Shown: piece by piece, positions 43,922-52,290 of the stretch
Layout: every line of letters begins with the position of its first letter
Position numbering within the stretch: position 1 is the stretch's first letter
Assembly: GCF_022436675.1 (NCBI RefSeq)
Contig: NZ_JAKUJZ010000007.1
Location: forward strand, 1-64,000
DNA: 64,000 bases
DNA from: Rheinheimera hassiensis
GTDB taxonomy: Bacteria > Pseudomonadota > Gammaproteobacteria > Enterobacterales > Alteromonadaceae
Direction of reading: 5' to 3'
Made by a program: the position numbers and the translations under genes
Notes under the pieces: generated by a model
Database searches by the model: none
Told to the model about the DNA's origin: nothing
What the model saw: the letters and a program-made list of their open reading frames with translations, nothing else

Positions 43922-44314
43922 TTACACCAACACCGCCCGTCCGGCGATGCTAAACGCCAGTATCATACCGATAGCCCATACGGTTGATCTGAGGGTGGCG
44001 TAGTCCAGCCAGTAGCAAACTAAGTAGGCCACCCGGCTTGCAACAAATAACCAGCCTAACGTTACGGTGGTGCTATCGGCGGTGCCGGTGGCTACTACTA
44101 TAATGATAGCCGCAGCGTAAATAGCCAGGGCTTCAAAGCTATTGTAATGCGCGGCGTTGGCGCGCTGGCCAAAGCCTTTTAATGCCGCCTGCTGCGCTCT
44201 GGGGTTGCTGTTATCGTAGCCACCGGATTTTTGCATAGCAAAGGCCAGTGGCGCTTTAGCCAGATAGGGCAGTAACATGGTAATAAACAGGCTGAGCAAT
44301 AATGAATCGAGCAT
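43922..44314 (-). CDS. MAPEG-family membrane protein
   Basis: A 130-aa inner-membrane protein with four hydrophobic helices. The start ATG at 44314 has AGGGGG just ahead; a longer frame to 44362 is unlikely. Family marks: GGYDNSNPRAQ (the NxxP-type loop), GFGQRANAAHYNSFEAL (the ANxxE/N-motif of MAPEG glutathione-type enzymes) and CYWLDYATLRS near the end. MAPEG proteins include glutathione transferases and related proteins; the bacterial role is unclear. A damaged copy of its 3' end lies at 43424-43545. Confidence 0.88.
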   Translation of the reverse strand: MLDSLLLSLFITMLLPYLAKAPLAFAMQKSGGYDNSNPRAQQAALKGFGQRANAAHYNSFEALAIYAAAIIIVVATGTADSTTVTLGWLFVASRVAYLVCYWLDYATLRSTVWAIGMILAFSIAGRAVLV

Positions 44315-44355
44315 AACTAACCCCCTTGATTGATGCAGTGCAGGAAGAAAACGGA

Positions 44356-44384
44356 TTAACAAAAGGCAGCCAGTTGGCTGCCTT
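44356..44384 (-). terminator. rho-independent terminator of the rhomboid gene
   Basis: On the minus strand AAGGCAGCC, loop of four, GGCTGCCTT, followed by TTGTTAA (44363-44384 for the stem), 14 bases after the rhomboid stop codon. Confidence 0.75.
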
Positions 44385-44397
44385 GCTTACTTTAACT

Positions 44398-45495
44398 TCA
44401 GCGCAGTATTCTGGCTTCAGGCCGTTGCAACAGTTGCAATAGCGGGTTTTGCGCCAGTACTTTTTGTTTTAGCATAACGCCAACCACTATGCCGGCTGCC
44501 AGGCCGCCTAAGTGCGCCCAGTATGCCACGCTTAAGTCTTCTGATAGCAGACCAAAGATATTAAGTGCGGCCCAGATAGCAAAATACCAGGCCGGGTTAA
44601 GCTTTTTCTGCCAGACAATAAACATAAATGTCAGGCTGGCATGGCGGAACCACAGCAAATACATACCGAAAAGGCCGGCAACGGCACCACTGGCACCTAC
44701 CATTAATAAGTCGCGATCGACCAGGTAGCACATCAGCATTTCTACTAATGCGGCAACGACACCGCAGAGTAAATAAACAGCAAGAAACTTCCATGGCCCC
44801 AATGCATCTTCCAGGTTGTCGCCGATAATCCACAGAAAATACATATTGCCAACCAGGTGCAGTAAGCCACCGTGCAAAAACTGGTAGCTGAGCAGGGTCC
44901 ACCATTGCTGGCCATCCAGTATCGAAATGGAATCCAGCGCGAAATGGATAAATACCCACTCTGTGCTGGTGTCGCTAAAACCATATAATACAAAGATTAG
45001 AATATTCAGTGCCAGCAGTGCCCATGTCATCACGGGCGTGCGGTGCGGCTTAATATTGTACTCTTTAGGCATCTGGGTAAAAAATTGAAACAGCCAGCTT
45101 TTGGCACATACTTTTTGATTCAACTGGGCTAACGCTGCCTGTAATTTCGGTGCCGCCAACACTTGCTCTGCCTCATCACCGTCTACCCAAATACCTTTAC
45201 AGCGCCCGCATTTATCTACGGTAACCTGATAGTCTTTTAGCAGGTGAAACTGTTGCATGCTCTGATTGCAGCGATGACAGTGGTATTGATGTTGCTCCAG
45301 CTTTTCACCAAAACTTTGTTTTATGCAGTAGGGATCAGTTAATTCACTGCTGTGTGCTATAGCGTCGCTTAATTCTCTGTCGTCAAACCAGAGGCCATTA
45401 CAACGCTGGCAACGATCAACCTGCTGGCCATGCAACTCGATGGTTTGCAGGGTCTGATCCTGGCAACACGGGCAATATAATTGGGGCTTGGTCAT
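44398..45495 (-). CDS. rhomboid intramembrane serine protease with two N-terminal zinc ribbons
   Basis: A 365-aa protein. Two zinc-ribbon modules come first: CPCC (8-11) with CQRC (29-32), and CHRC (73-76) with CGRC (96-99), each followed by the GLWFDDREL / GIWVDGDEA segment of TFIIB-type ribbons. The rhomboid core (~150-345) has HGGLLHLVGNMYFLWIIG, the catalytic serine S269 in GASGAVAG and H328 in AHLGGLAAG, so it should be active and cleave membrane helices. The substrate is unknown. It begins one base after the next upstream gene ends, so both are likely one operon. Confidence 0.92.
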   Translation of the reverse strand: MTKPQLYCPCCQDQTLQTIELHGQQVDRCQRCNGLWFDDRELSDAIAHSSELTDPYCIKQSFGEKLEQHQYHCHRCNQSMQQFHLLKDYQVTVDKCGRCKGIWVDGDEAEQVLAAPKLQAALAQLNQKVCAKSWLFQFFTQMPKEYNIKPHRTPVMTWALLALNILIFVLYGFSDTSTEWVFIHFALDSISILDGQQWWTLLSYQFLHGGLLHLVGNMYFLWIIGDNLEDALGPWKFLAVYLLCGVVAALVEMLMCYLVDRDLLMVGASGAVAGLFGMYLLWFRHASLTFMFIVWQKKLNPAWYFAIWAALNIFGLLSEDLSVAYWAHLGGLAAGIVVGVMLKQKVLAQNPLLQLLQRPEARILR

Positions 45496-45496
45496 A

Positions 45497-46108
45497 TTAT
45501 TCTACCTCAACATCCTGCTGGGCCAGCGTTTGTTTTAGCTGACCGGTATCTGCTTCAAACATCGGCAGAACCACGGTTTTCATATGCTCCACTTGTGCCA
45601 GCAACAACTTAGAGCCGTATGGAATACTGTAAAAGCTACTTAGAATTTTATTATGAATGTCATTAACTTCGCGATAGAACTTACGGCTTTCACTTAACAA
45701 TGCCGGAGGGGTTTCTAATGTAGCGGGGGAAAATTTCATGCTCTCCCAAACAAAGGTATCCAGCACGATGGCATGGCGTTTAACATTGTGCGCGCCTACA
45801 CCTTTGATTTGCTCGGTAAAGTCTTGAATCAGCACCAGATTGTCACTGAGCTCTTGCTGTAATGACTTACGTAAATAATAGTTATTCTTATCGCTTTGAA
45901 TTTGTTCAAACAATACAGCTTGTTGTAAACCTTGCTGTGCTGCCAGATAAACACCCAGCACAGTAGCAATAATCATTGAAATCTGGCTTACCCAGAAACT
46001 CAGATTGGATATTTCGCCTTGCTCCAGCGGTATAGCTTTTTTAGTCTTCTGATGCTGTGTGGTTTCATTGATATGTACGGTATTGGTTAGTGGATCGCGG
46101 GCGGGCAT
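45497..46108 (-). CDS. hypothetical membrane protein
   Basis: A 203-aa protein with one clear membrane helix (~38-58, WVSQISMIIATVLGVYLAAQQG) after a hydrophilic N-terminus. The remaining ~145 residues are helical (LQQELSDNLVLIQDFTEQI, SRKFYREVNDIHNKIL) and look periplasmic or cytoplasmic coiled domain. Similar in general layout to small membrane proteins with a four-helix sensor-like domain, but I cannot name a family. It stands directly before the rhomboid gene (two-base gap) and may be functionally connected. Confidence 0.7.
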   Translation of the reverse strand: MPARDPLTNTVHINETTQHQKTKKAIPLEQGEISNLSFWVSQISMIIATVLGVYLAAQQGLQQAVLFEQIQSDKNNYYLRKSLQQELSDNLVLIQDFTEQIKGVGAHNVKRHAIVLDTFVWESMKFSPATLETPPALLSESRKFYREVNDIHNKILSSFYSIPYGSKLLLAQVEHMKTVVLPMFEADTGQLKQTLAQQDVEVE

Positions 46109-46230
46109 AACACGTCCTTGTTGTGGTGAATAAAAAGTGACGCAAGTGTAACCCGAAACCCGGTTGTGATTACAGCTGGTTGGGTATCAGGTACGTTTGA
46201 GTGCTTGTTTTTTGCGCAAAAATGTAAAAC

Positions 46231-47274
46231 TCAAAGCGGTTCAAGGGTAAAGTCATCTTGTTTTAAGGCGTTAGCCAGCTCATGCGAACGTTCGATCACC
46301 TGCTGCCAGTAGGGGATCCTGATATCGTCGGGCAGTTTAAAATCCTTGCGGTCGGGTATTTTGCCAAAGGGTAATGATTTTACCCAGCTATCAGAGGGGC
46401 AAAGCAACACCACATTATGTAAATAAGCCGGATTGGTTTTACGCCATTTTAGCGCCTTATCAAACCAGCCCGGGGTAAGGCTCGGGTAAAAATGCGGATA
46501 CAACACCAGGCCGTTATCGGTAAAGGGCAGGTCAAAATGGTAATCGGTTACGCCCCCGTCGTAATATCGGCCAACGCCTGCACCGGCAATGTCTTCTACC
46601 GGGTTTAATACCAGCGGAATAGAACCACTGGCCAGTACGGCCTGGCGTAAGTTAGCGGTACTGAGTTCAGTATGCTGGGTGGGTAGCAGGCCGGCATAAT
46701 GAAACGGCGATGGCTCACCGGGGGCGTGAAACAGCACGCGCTGGAAAAAATACTGTAGATGTTTACGGTTAAGCAGGTTGGCGCCGGCAGCCAGTGTTAA
46801 ACCACCGGCTTGCAGCAGTTTGCTGCGTGCTGCAGACAAGCGGCGCGCTTTAGCCACAACCAAATTAAGCTTAATCAAGGGGTTATCTATCACCTGTTGC
46901 AAATGCTGCTCGGTTGGAAAGACATCATCAATAATACGCGCCGAGATTTCGGTTATCAGCCGGGTATCGGCCGTTTTGGGGTAAGTAATATGGCAGTAGG
47001 CATGGCAAAAACGCTGTGAAGCCGCCACCGGATCAGCCTGAGCAAAGCAGGCAAAGCGCCATGCTCCGGCTGAGCTACCCAGAATATGCTGCGGCGTGCT
47101 GCGACCGGCAAAAAACTCACCAAACAGGTATTGATCCAAACCAAATAAACAAAACCACTTGGGGCCGCCGCTGGCACCTACCATAACGCTGAAATCAGCC
47201 TGTTGCAGGCCATGTTGCTGAATATGGGCAAAGGCTGTTGGCCCGGCCAGTATACGTAGTGCTGTTTTACTCAA
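46231..47274 (-). CDS. patatin-like phospholipase
   Basis: A 347-aa cytoplasmic protein of the patatin-like family. Oxyanion region GASGGPKW (33-40), nucleophile elbow GSSAG (66-70, Ser68), and the catalytic Asp in YYDGG (239-241), giving the Ser-Asp dyad. The likely activity is lipid acyl hydrolysis; the substrate is unknown. It lies 26 bp after the dGTPase gene on the same strand and is probably cotranscribed with it. It is far from the T6SS genes and has no immunity partner, so it is not a likely T6SS lipase effector. Confidence 0.87.
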   Translation of the reverse strand: MSKTALRILAGPTAFAHIQQHGLQQADFSVMVGASGGPKWFCLFGLDQYLFGEFFAGRSTPQHILGSSAGAWRFACFAQADPVAASQRFCHAYCHITYPKTADTRLITEISARIIDDVFPTEQHLQQVIDNPLIKLNLVVAKARRLSAARSKLLQAGGLTLAAGANLLNRKHLQYFFQRVLFHAPGEPSPFHYAGLLPTQHTELSTANLRQAVLASGSIPLVLNPVEDIAGAGVGRYYDGGVTDYHFDLPFTDNGLVLYPHFYPSLTPGWFDKALKWRKTNPAYLHNVVLLCPSDSWVKSLPFGKIPDRKDFKLPDDIRIPYWQQVIERSHELANALKQDDFTLEPL

Positions 47275-47300
47275 AGCGGTAGATACCTGTTACTTAACGG

Positions 47301-48587
47301 TTAAACGGTCGCATACAGCCGACGGTACATATGCTCGGCGTAATCATCAGTCATGCCGGAGATATAATCGCATATCACCCGGGTTTTCAACTCGTCGGGG
47401 GCATCTGACCAGCGTTGCTGGGTATTGGCCGGCAGCAGTCGTGACGGATCTGAGCTGAACGCATCAAACAGGGCCATCAGCATATTCTGACAGCGAAAAC
47501 GCGATTGCTGGATCTCCGGTTTTGAGATCACACAGCGATATACCACCTGTTTTAAACAATGCAAAATTGCCTGTGGTGCAGCAGCTAATGCTGCGTTATA
47601 GCGGATGAGAGGCTCTTGTGCCTGCGGCAAGGCTTCATACAGCGTAACGGAGCTGATCAGCAGGTTTACCAGCGAGCCTATCGCGTCTTTACGCAGGTGA
47701 TGCTGGTGGCAAAACAGCGCGGCGCTGATTTGTTGCATCAGTTGCTGTAGCTCGCCGGGCAGTGCATCCCAGTTTGCCTGGGTATGTTGCTGCCATTGTG
47801 TCTGGCTAATGTTGCCAAGCACTATGGCATCTTCTAAATCATGTACACCATAAGCGATATCGTCTGCCAGCTCCATAATTGACGCATCCAGCGATTTATA
47901 GCGTGATTTCAGATAAGGTGATGTATCCAGCGTGTCGGTGCTTTGAAACAAGCTGCGGTCAGCTTCGCTTAACGGCGCCAGTATCCAGGTAAGAATATCT
48001 GCATCGGCAGCAAAAATAGCTTTTGCCGGTTTCCATGGCGTTAAGTTAAGCGGGTTAGTGGCGGCTATCGTTTCATGGCGTAAATCGGGTTGTAATACCG
48101 GGTATTTTAATAACCCCAGCAGGGTACGGCGGGATAAATCCATGCCGTGCTGCAGCGTATAAGGTTCCAGTTTGGCGACTATCCGCAGCGTCTGGCCGTT
48201 ACCCTCAAAACCGCCGGCGTGAAGCATTTTATAATTCAGGGCGGTTTCGCCGCCATGGCCAAAAGGCGGGTGGCCAATATCATGTGCCAGACATAAGGCT
48301 TCCATCAAACTGTCTTCTGGCAGAAATGCTAATTGTGCCGCCTCTACTTTGCTGCGCAGTTGGCTAACCAGGCCGGTACCAATTTGCGCAGCCTCCAGTG
48401 AATGTGTCAGGCGGGTGCGGTAAAAGTCGTTTTGGCCAATACCCAGAATTTGGGTTTTTGATTGCAGGCGGCGAAACGCTGCCGAGTGCAGAATACGGGC
48501 GCGGTCGCGCTGCCAGGGGGTACGCTGATCGCCGGGCCTGCTGTTGCTAATGCCAGAGCGGCGCTCTGACCAAAGAGGGTGAGGCAT
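47301..48587 (-). CDS. dgt: dGTP triphosphohydrolase-like protein (HD superfamily)
   Basis: A 428-aa HD-domain protein. The signature FRRLQSKTQILGIGQNDFYRTRLTHSLEAAQIG (from residue 38) and AHDIGHPPFGHGGE (101-114) are diagnostic of the Dgt family; the metal-binding residues are H62, H102 and D103, with the last Asp in SIMELADDIAYGVHDLEDA. It splits dNTPs into nucleoside and triphosphate, controlling the nucleotide pool. Short type-2 form rather than the E. coli hexamer type. Confidence 0.92.
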   Translation of the reverse strand: MPHPLWSERRSGISNSRPGDQRTPWQRDRARILHSAAFRRLQSKTQILGIGQNDFYRTRLTHSLEAAQIGTGLVSQLRSKVEAAQLAFLPEDSLMEALCLAHDIGHPPFGHGGETALNYKMLHAGGFEGNGQTLRIVAKLEPYTLQHGMDLSRRTLLGLLKYPVLQPDLRHETIAATNPLNLTPWKPAKAIFAADADILTWILAPLSEADRSLFQSTDTLDTSPYLKSRYKSLDASIMELADDIAYGVHDLEDAIVLGNISQTQWQQHTQANWDALPGELQQLMQQISAALFCHQHHLRKDAIGSLVNLLISSVTLYEALPQAQEPLIRYNAALAAAPQAILHCLKQVVYRCVISKPEIQQSRFRCQNMLMALFDAFSSDPSRLLPANTQQRWSDAPDELKTRVICDYISGMTDDYAEHMYRRLYATV

Positions 48588-48767
48588 AGTATTCCTTGTT
48601 AATTCAACAACTCTTTCTAATTCAAATAGCTAAAGTGCAAAACAGCAGGCATGGTGCTGAGCATATCTGATGCGCTATAGTACGCCAACTGTGGTTAAAC
48701 TTCGAGCCCGGCTACAGTGTCATTGGCGGATTTATCTGCAAAAAAGCATTCGACAAGTAAAAATTTA

Positions 48768-48787
48768 TACTGTATAAAATAACAGTA
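48768..48787 (+). promoter_or_regulatory. LexA (SOS) box upstream of yebG
   Basis: The palindrome TACTGTATAAAATAACAGTA contains the CTGT-N8-ACAG LexA consensus of gammaproteobacteria, 22 bp before the yebG start. It marks yebG as DNA-damage inducible. Confidence 0.88.
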
Positions 48788-48808
48788 ATTTAATTGGGGG
48801 GAAATGCC

Positions 48809-49108
48809 ATGGCTGTAATTGTTAAGTATGTAGTAGAACGTAACGGAGCAGAAAAAATGACTTTTACGTCTAAAGCAGAAGCTGACGCTTATGACAAAAT
48901 GCTGGATACTGCTGACGAACTGGCCCGCTTTTTAGCTGGCAGCGGTTTAGTCACTGATGAGCAGCAGACTGAAGCGCTGGCACTGTATATGGCGCAGCAG
49001 AAAGACGACTTGCTGGTGGCACTGGGCGCCAAAAAGCCTGCAGCTAAAGCAGATAAAAACGAAAAAACCACTAAAGCAAAAATTGCTGCAGTAGAGCAGG
49101 CCGCTTAA
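48809..49108 (+). CDS. yebG: DNA damage-inducible protein YebG
   Basis: A 99-aa protein. ATG 48809 is preferred over the in-frame TTG at 48794, since GGGGGGAA lies just before it. The YebG start MAVIVKYVVERNGAEKMTFTSKAEADAYDKMLDTADEL matches well, with a Lys/Ala-rich tail (KKPAAKADKNEK). In E. coli this is an SOS gene of unknown exact function; the LexA box supports that here. Its stop shares the TTAA tetramer with the convergent symporter gene. Confidence 0.93.
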   Translation: MAVIVKYVVERNGAEKMTFTSKAEADAYDKMLDTADELARFLAGSGLVTDEQQTEALALYMAQQKDDLLVALGAKKPAAKADKNEKTTKAKIAAVEQAA

Positions 49109-50502
49109 CGGGCCTGCTGTTGTTGTTGCCAATAGGTTTTAAGATCGGCCTTTACTTCAGGTAACAGTAAGTACAGCGCGAGGATATTGGGTACGGCCAT
49201 TAAGAAAATCATTGAATCGATAAAGTCGAATACCGCCATTACATCCGGTACGGCTCCCATAGATACAACAAAACAAAACAATACCTTATACAGTTGTGTC
49301 AGGCGTTTATCCTGGCCCACCAGATAGCGCCAGCCGGTCATGCCATAGTAAGACCAGCTGATAACGGTAGAAAAACCAAATAACAGCAATGCAACCATTA
49401 GTACCCAGGGGAACCAGCTAAATACCGAGGCAAAGGCACCTGAGGTAATTTGCACACCGTCCAGCCCCGGAGTTTGATAAGCACCGGTAAGAATAATCAC
49501 CAGTGCTGTAATGGTGCAAATAACCACCGTATCTATAAAGGGCTCCAGTAAACCAATAAATCCCTGGCTTACCGGCTCTTTCGTTTGGGCGGCGGCATGG
49601 GCGATAGGTGAAGAGCCAATACCTGCCTCGTTCGAGTAAGCCGCGCGGCGAAACCCCTGGATCAGCACACCAATAAAACCGCCGTAGCCTGCTTCCGGTG
49701 TAAAGGCACCTTGTACTATCAGCCATAGCGCTGATGGAATAGCACTGGCGTGGGTAAGCATAACCAACACTGACGCTAACAGGTAAATGCCACACATCAG
49801 TGGCACCAGTTTACTGGTAACACGGGCAATACTTTTTAATCCGCCAATAATTACTGCACCCACTAAAAAGGCATAAATGGCGCCGAACAGCCAGGCGTTG
49901 TCAAAACCGGTTACGGTTTTTACCTGCACAAACCCCTGGTTTACGTGCACAAAACCAGCTGAGCCAAAGATCACAAATACCGAAAACGCCATTGCCAGTA
50001 TGCTACCCAGCACTGGCAGGTTAAATTTGTCCAGTGCGGCTTTAATGTAATACATCGGCCCGCCAGACACGCTGCCGTCCGCATTAATTTGCCGGTACTT
50101 TACCGCCAGCGTACATTCTACAAACTTGGTGGACATGCCAAGCAGGCCTGCCGCTATCATCCAGAACGTTGCTCCCGGGCCCCCCAGGCTGATTGCAACA
50201 GCAACACCGGCAATATTACCGGTACCCACTGTGCCGGAAAGTGCCGTGCTCAGGGCCTGAAACGGCGTGATTTCACCATTGGCACCAGTGCGGTTGTTGT
50301 TTTTCAGCAAACTGATTGCATGGCCAAAACCGCGAACATTAATAAAACCAAGGTAACAGGTAAATACCAGCGCACCGCTCACTAGCCAGATCAGTACCAT
50401 AGGTATACTGACACCATTGATATCAAAGGCATAAAATACGATGGCGGCAAGCTGGGTTGTCAGGCTTTCAAATGCCTGCTGGAAGGAAAAATCGCTATTC
50501 AT
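49105..50502 (-). CDS. sodium:alanine symporter family protein (AGCS)
   Basis: A 465-aa inner-membrane transporter with ~11 hydrophobic helices. Family marks: ALSGTVGTGNIAGVAVAISLGGPGATFWM, SGGPMYYIKAALDK, and a YSNEAGIGSSPIAHAAA motif (the AGCS signature around residue 300). It takes up alanine or glycine with sodium. Single gene, with a 164-bp region upstream. Confidence 0.93.
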   Translation of the reverse strand: MNSDFSFQQAFESLTTQLAAIVFYAFDINGVSIPMVLIWLVSGALVFTCYLGFINVRGFGHAISLLKNNNRTGANGEITPFQALSTALSGTVGTGNIAGVAVAISLGGPGATFWMIAAGLLGMSTKFVECTLAVKYRQINADGSVSGGPMYYIKAALDKFNLPVLGSILAMAFSVFVIFGSAGFVHVNQGFVQVKTVTGFDNAWLFGAIYAFLVGAVIIGGLKSIARVTSKLVPLMCGIYLLASVLVMLTHASAIPSALWLIVQGAFTPEAGYGGFIGVLIQGFRRAAYSNEAGIGSSPIAHAAAQTKEPVSQGFIGLLEPFIDTVVICTITALVIILTGAYQTPGLDGVQITSGAFASVFSWFPWVLMVALLLFGFSTVISWSYYGMTGWRYLVGQDKRLTQLYKVLFCFVVSMGAVPDVMAVFDFIDSMIFLMAVPNILALYLLLPEVKADLKTYWQQQQQAR

Positions 50503-50666
50503 TTATTAACTTCAGCGGTATGGATGGCTAATTATTGCTGCAAGATTACTGTGTTATTAGTGCATAAACAAGCGTTTGTCTAAAAGCGATCGGCAATGAT
50601 TGTGTCGGCGGTTAATTACTCTTATGCTCAGTGCTCATGCCATTTATATTTACCTGGTTAAACCTT

Positions 50667-51614
50667 ATGTCAGAGCAACACCAGCATACTTCGCATAAAA
50701 ACCATGGCCATCAGCATGGGCACCATTTGGGCCATCAACATGGACATCAGCACGCCCATCATAGTGAAAGCAGTAATATTGCGCTGGCTTTCTGGCTGAA
50801 TTTTGGTTTTGCTTTAATTGAAATTGTCGGCGGCATACTCACTAACAGTGTTGCCATTATTGCCGACGCTATTCATGACCTGGGAGACAGCCTGGCAATA
50901 GGTTTTGCCTGGTTCGCCAGCAAAATTGCGACCCGACAGCCCACACAAAAATACAGCTATGGTTACCGGCGTTGGTCGCTGTTAAGTGCGCTGATCAGCG
51001 GCCTTATTTTGTTAATTGGCTCGGGCTGGGTGTTGTCTGAGGCTATTCCACGGTTGTGGCAACCGCAATTGCCGCATACAGGCGGCATGTTTGTACTGGC
51101 TATTTTCGGCATAGCTGTAAATGGTGCTGCCGTATTACGCTTACGCCGTGGCAAAACGCAAAATGAAAAGGTACTCAGTTGGCACCTGTTGGAAGATGTG
51201 CTGGGCTGGGTTGCGGTATTGCTGGGCGCCATTCTAATGTACTTTACCGGCTGGGCCTGGCTTGATCCGGTGCTTTGTATCGGTTTCACCCTGTTTATTC
51301 TGTTTAATGTTATTAAAAGTCTGAAACAAACACTGGCCCTGTTTTTACAGGTTAGCCCTGATCCCGCGTTGCAGCAGCAAATTACGACAGAGCTAAATGC
51401 GCTGGAGTTTGTAAAAGAGGTACACCATTTACATTTATGGTCACTCGATGGTGAGCAACACGTGCTGACAATGCATGTAGAACTTAGCGCTGATGCTGCC
51501 CTGGCCAAACAGTTACACTATAAGCAGCGTATTGCCGAGCTCCTGGCTCCGTATAATTTAGGCCACACTACCGTAGAGTTTGAACTAAGCGGGGAAATCT
51601 GCCGAGATGCATAG
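50667..51614 (+). CDS. cation diffusion facilitator family metal exporter
   Basis: A 315-aa transporter. The ATG at 50667 is favoured; an earlier ATG at 50637 is possible. A His-rich N-terminal tail (residues ~4-36 with ~14 His) precedes six helices. The metal site is marked by HDLGD in helix 2 (IIADAIHDLGDSLAIG) and HLLEDVLG in helix 5 (the HxxxD pair). The cytoplasmic C-terminal domain has VHHLHLWSLDG. Probably exports zinc (ZitB/CzcD-like), but metal choice is not certain. Confidence 0.92.
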   Translation: MSEQHQHTSHKNHGHQHGHHLGHQHGHQHAHHSESSNIALAFWLNFGFALIEIVGGILTNSVAIIADAIHDLGDSLAIGFAWFASKIATRQPTQKYSYGYRRWSLLSALISGLILLIGSGWVLSEAIPRLWQPQLPHTGGMFVLAIFGIAVNGAAVLRLRRGKTQNEKVLSWHLLEDVLGWVAVLLGAILMYFTGWAWLDPVLCIGFTLFILFNVIKSLKQTLALFLQVSPDPALQQQITTELNALEFVKEVHHLHLWSLDGEQHVLTMHVELSADAALAKQLHYKQRIAELLAPYNLGHTTVEFELSGEICRDA

Positions 51615-51689
51615 GGCGTGAGGCTGTTAAGTGAAACTTCAGCATAGCAGGCTACACTCAGCCTGAACTTCTGACAGGAGCAACAAGCT

Positions 51690-52253
51690 ATGTGGAAATA
51701 TATTACAGCGGCAGTATTAGGCACGGTACTTATGTTGCAAGGCTGCGCCGGTGGCGTAAATGCCAGTGCAACAGAGCAAAAAAATGCCATAACCCAGATG
51801 CGCAGCGACGTGCTTACCGAGTTATACCGGCAAAAAGCCAGTGCCAGAGCTGAATTACAAAGTGCTCCCGGCTATGCCACCTTCAGTAACGCCAATATCA
51901 ATGTCATTCTTGCCAGCTTTGGTGGTGGTTATGGTGTAGTGCGTGATAACCGTAGCGGCACCGACACTTATATGAAAATGGGTGAAGTGGGAGTGGGTTT
52001 AGGTGCCGGAGTAAAAGATTTTCGCTTAGTAATGGTGTTTCATACTGCTGAGGCGATGCAACGTTTTATTGAACAGGGCTGGGCTTTTGGTGCTCAGGCT
52101 GATGCTGCAGCAAAAGCCGGTGATAAAGGCGGGGCTGTAGGCGCTGAAGCCAGTGTGGATGATGTCACTATTTATCAGTTTACTGAAGCAGGTTTAGCCT
52201 TGCAGGCAACGTTAAAAGGCACCAAGTTCTGGGTTGATAAAGACCTTAACTAA
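51690..52253 (+). CDS. YSC84/SYLF-domain lipoprotein
   Basis: A 187-aa lipoprotein: signal peptide with lipobox MLQGC, lipidated Cys 19. The mature part follows the YSC84-like (SYLF) pattern: APGYATFSNANINVILASFGGGYGVVRD, YMKMGEVGVGLGAGVKDFRLVMVFHT and ending FTEAGLALQATLKGTKFWVD. Some members bind lipids; the bacterial role is unknown. Ribosome-binding site GACAGGAG. Followed by a bidirectional terminator shared with alaA. Confidence 0.85.
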   Translation: MWKYITAAVLGTVLMLQGCAGGVNASATEQKNAITQMRSDVLTELYRQKASARAELQSAPGYATFSNANINVILASFGGGYGVVRDNRSGTDTYMKMGEVGVGLGAGVKDFRLVMVFHTAEAMQRFIEQGWAFGAQADAAAKAGDKGGAVGAEASVDDVTIYQFTEAGLALQATLKGTKFWVDKDLN

Positions 52254-52260
52254 CCAGATT

Positions 52261-52286
52261 AAAAAGGCAGCTTGTGCTGCCTTTTT
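52261..52286. terminator. bidirectional rho-independent terminator
   Basis: AAAAAGGCAGC (52261-52271), loop TTGT, GCTGCCTTTTT (52276-52286). It lies between two convergent genes and gives a T-run on both strands. Confidence 0.93.
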
Positions 52287-52290
52287 AATG

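Noticed and set aside
46190-46225. TTTTTGCGCAAAAA palindrome after the patatin gene as a terminator
   Set aside because: A/T-rich arms with a very small GC core and no proper loop; too weak to call.
46231-47274. Patatin-like protein as a T6SS lipase effector (Tle)
   Set aside because: Far from vgrG, no immunity or adaptor gene, and in an apparent operon with the dGTPase.
47301-48587. dGTPase as an anti-phage defence gene
   Set aside because: Dgt-type dNTPases can restrict phage, but this one has an ordinary chromosomal context next to yebG and a lipase, with no mobile signs.
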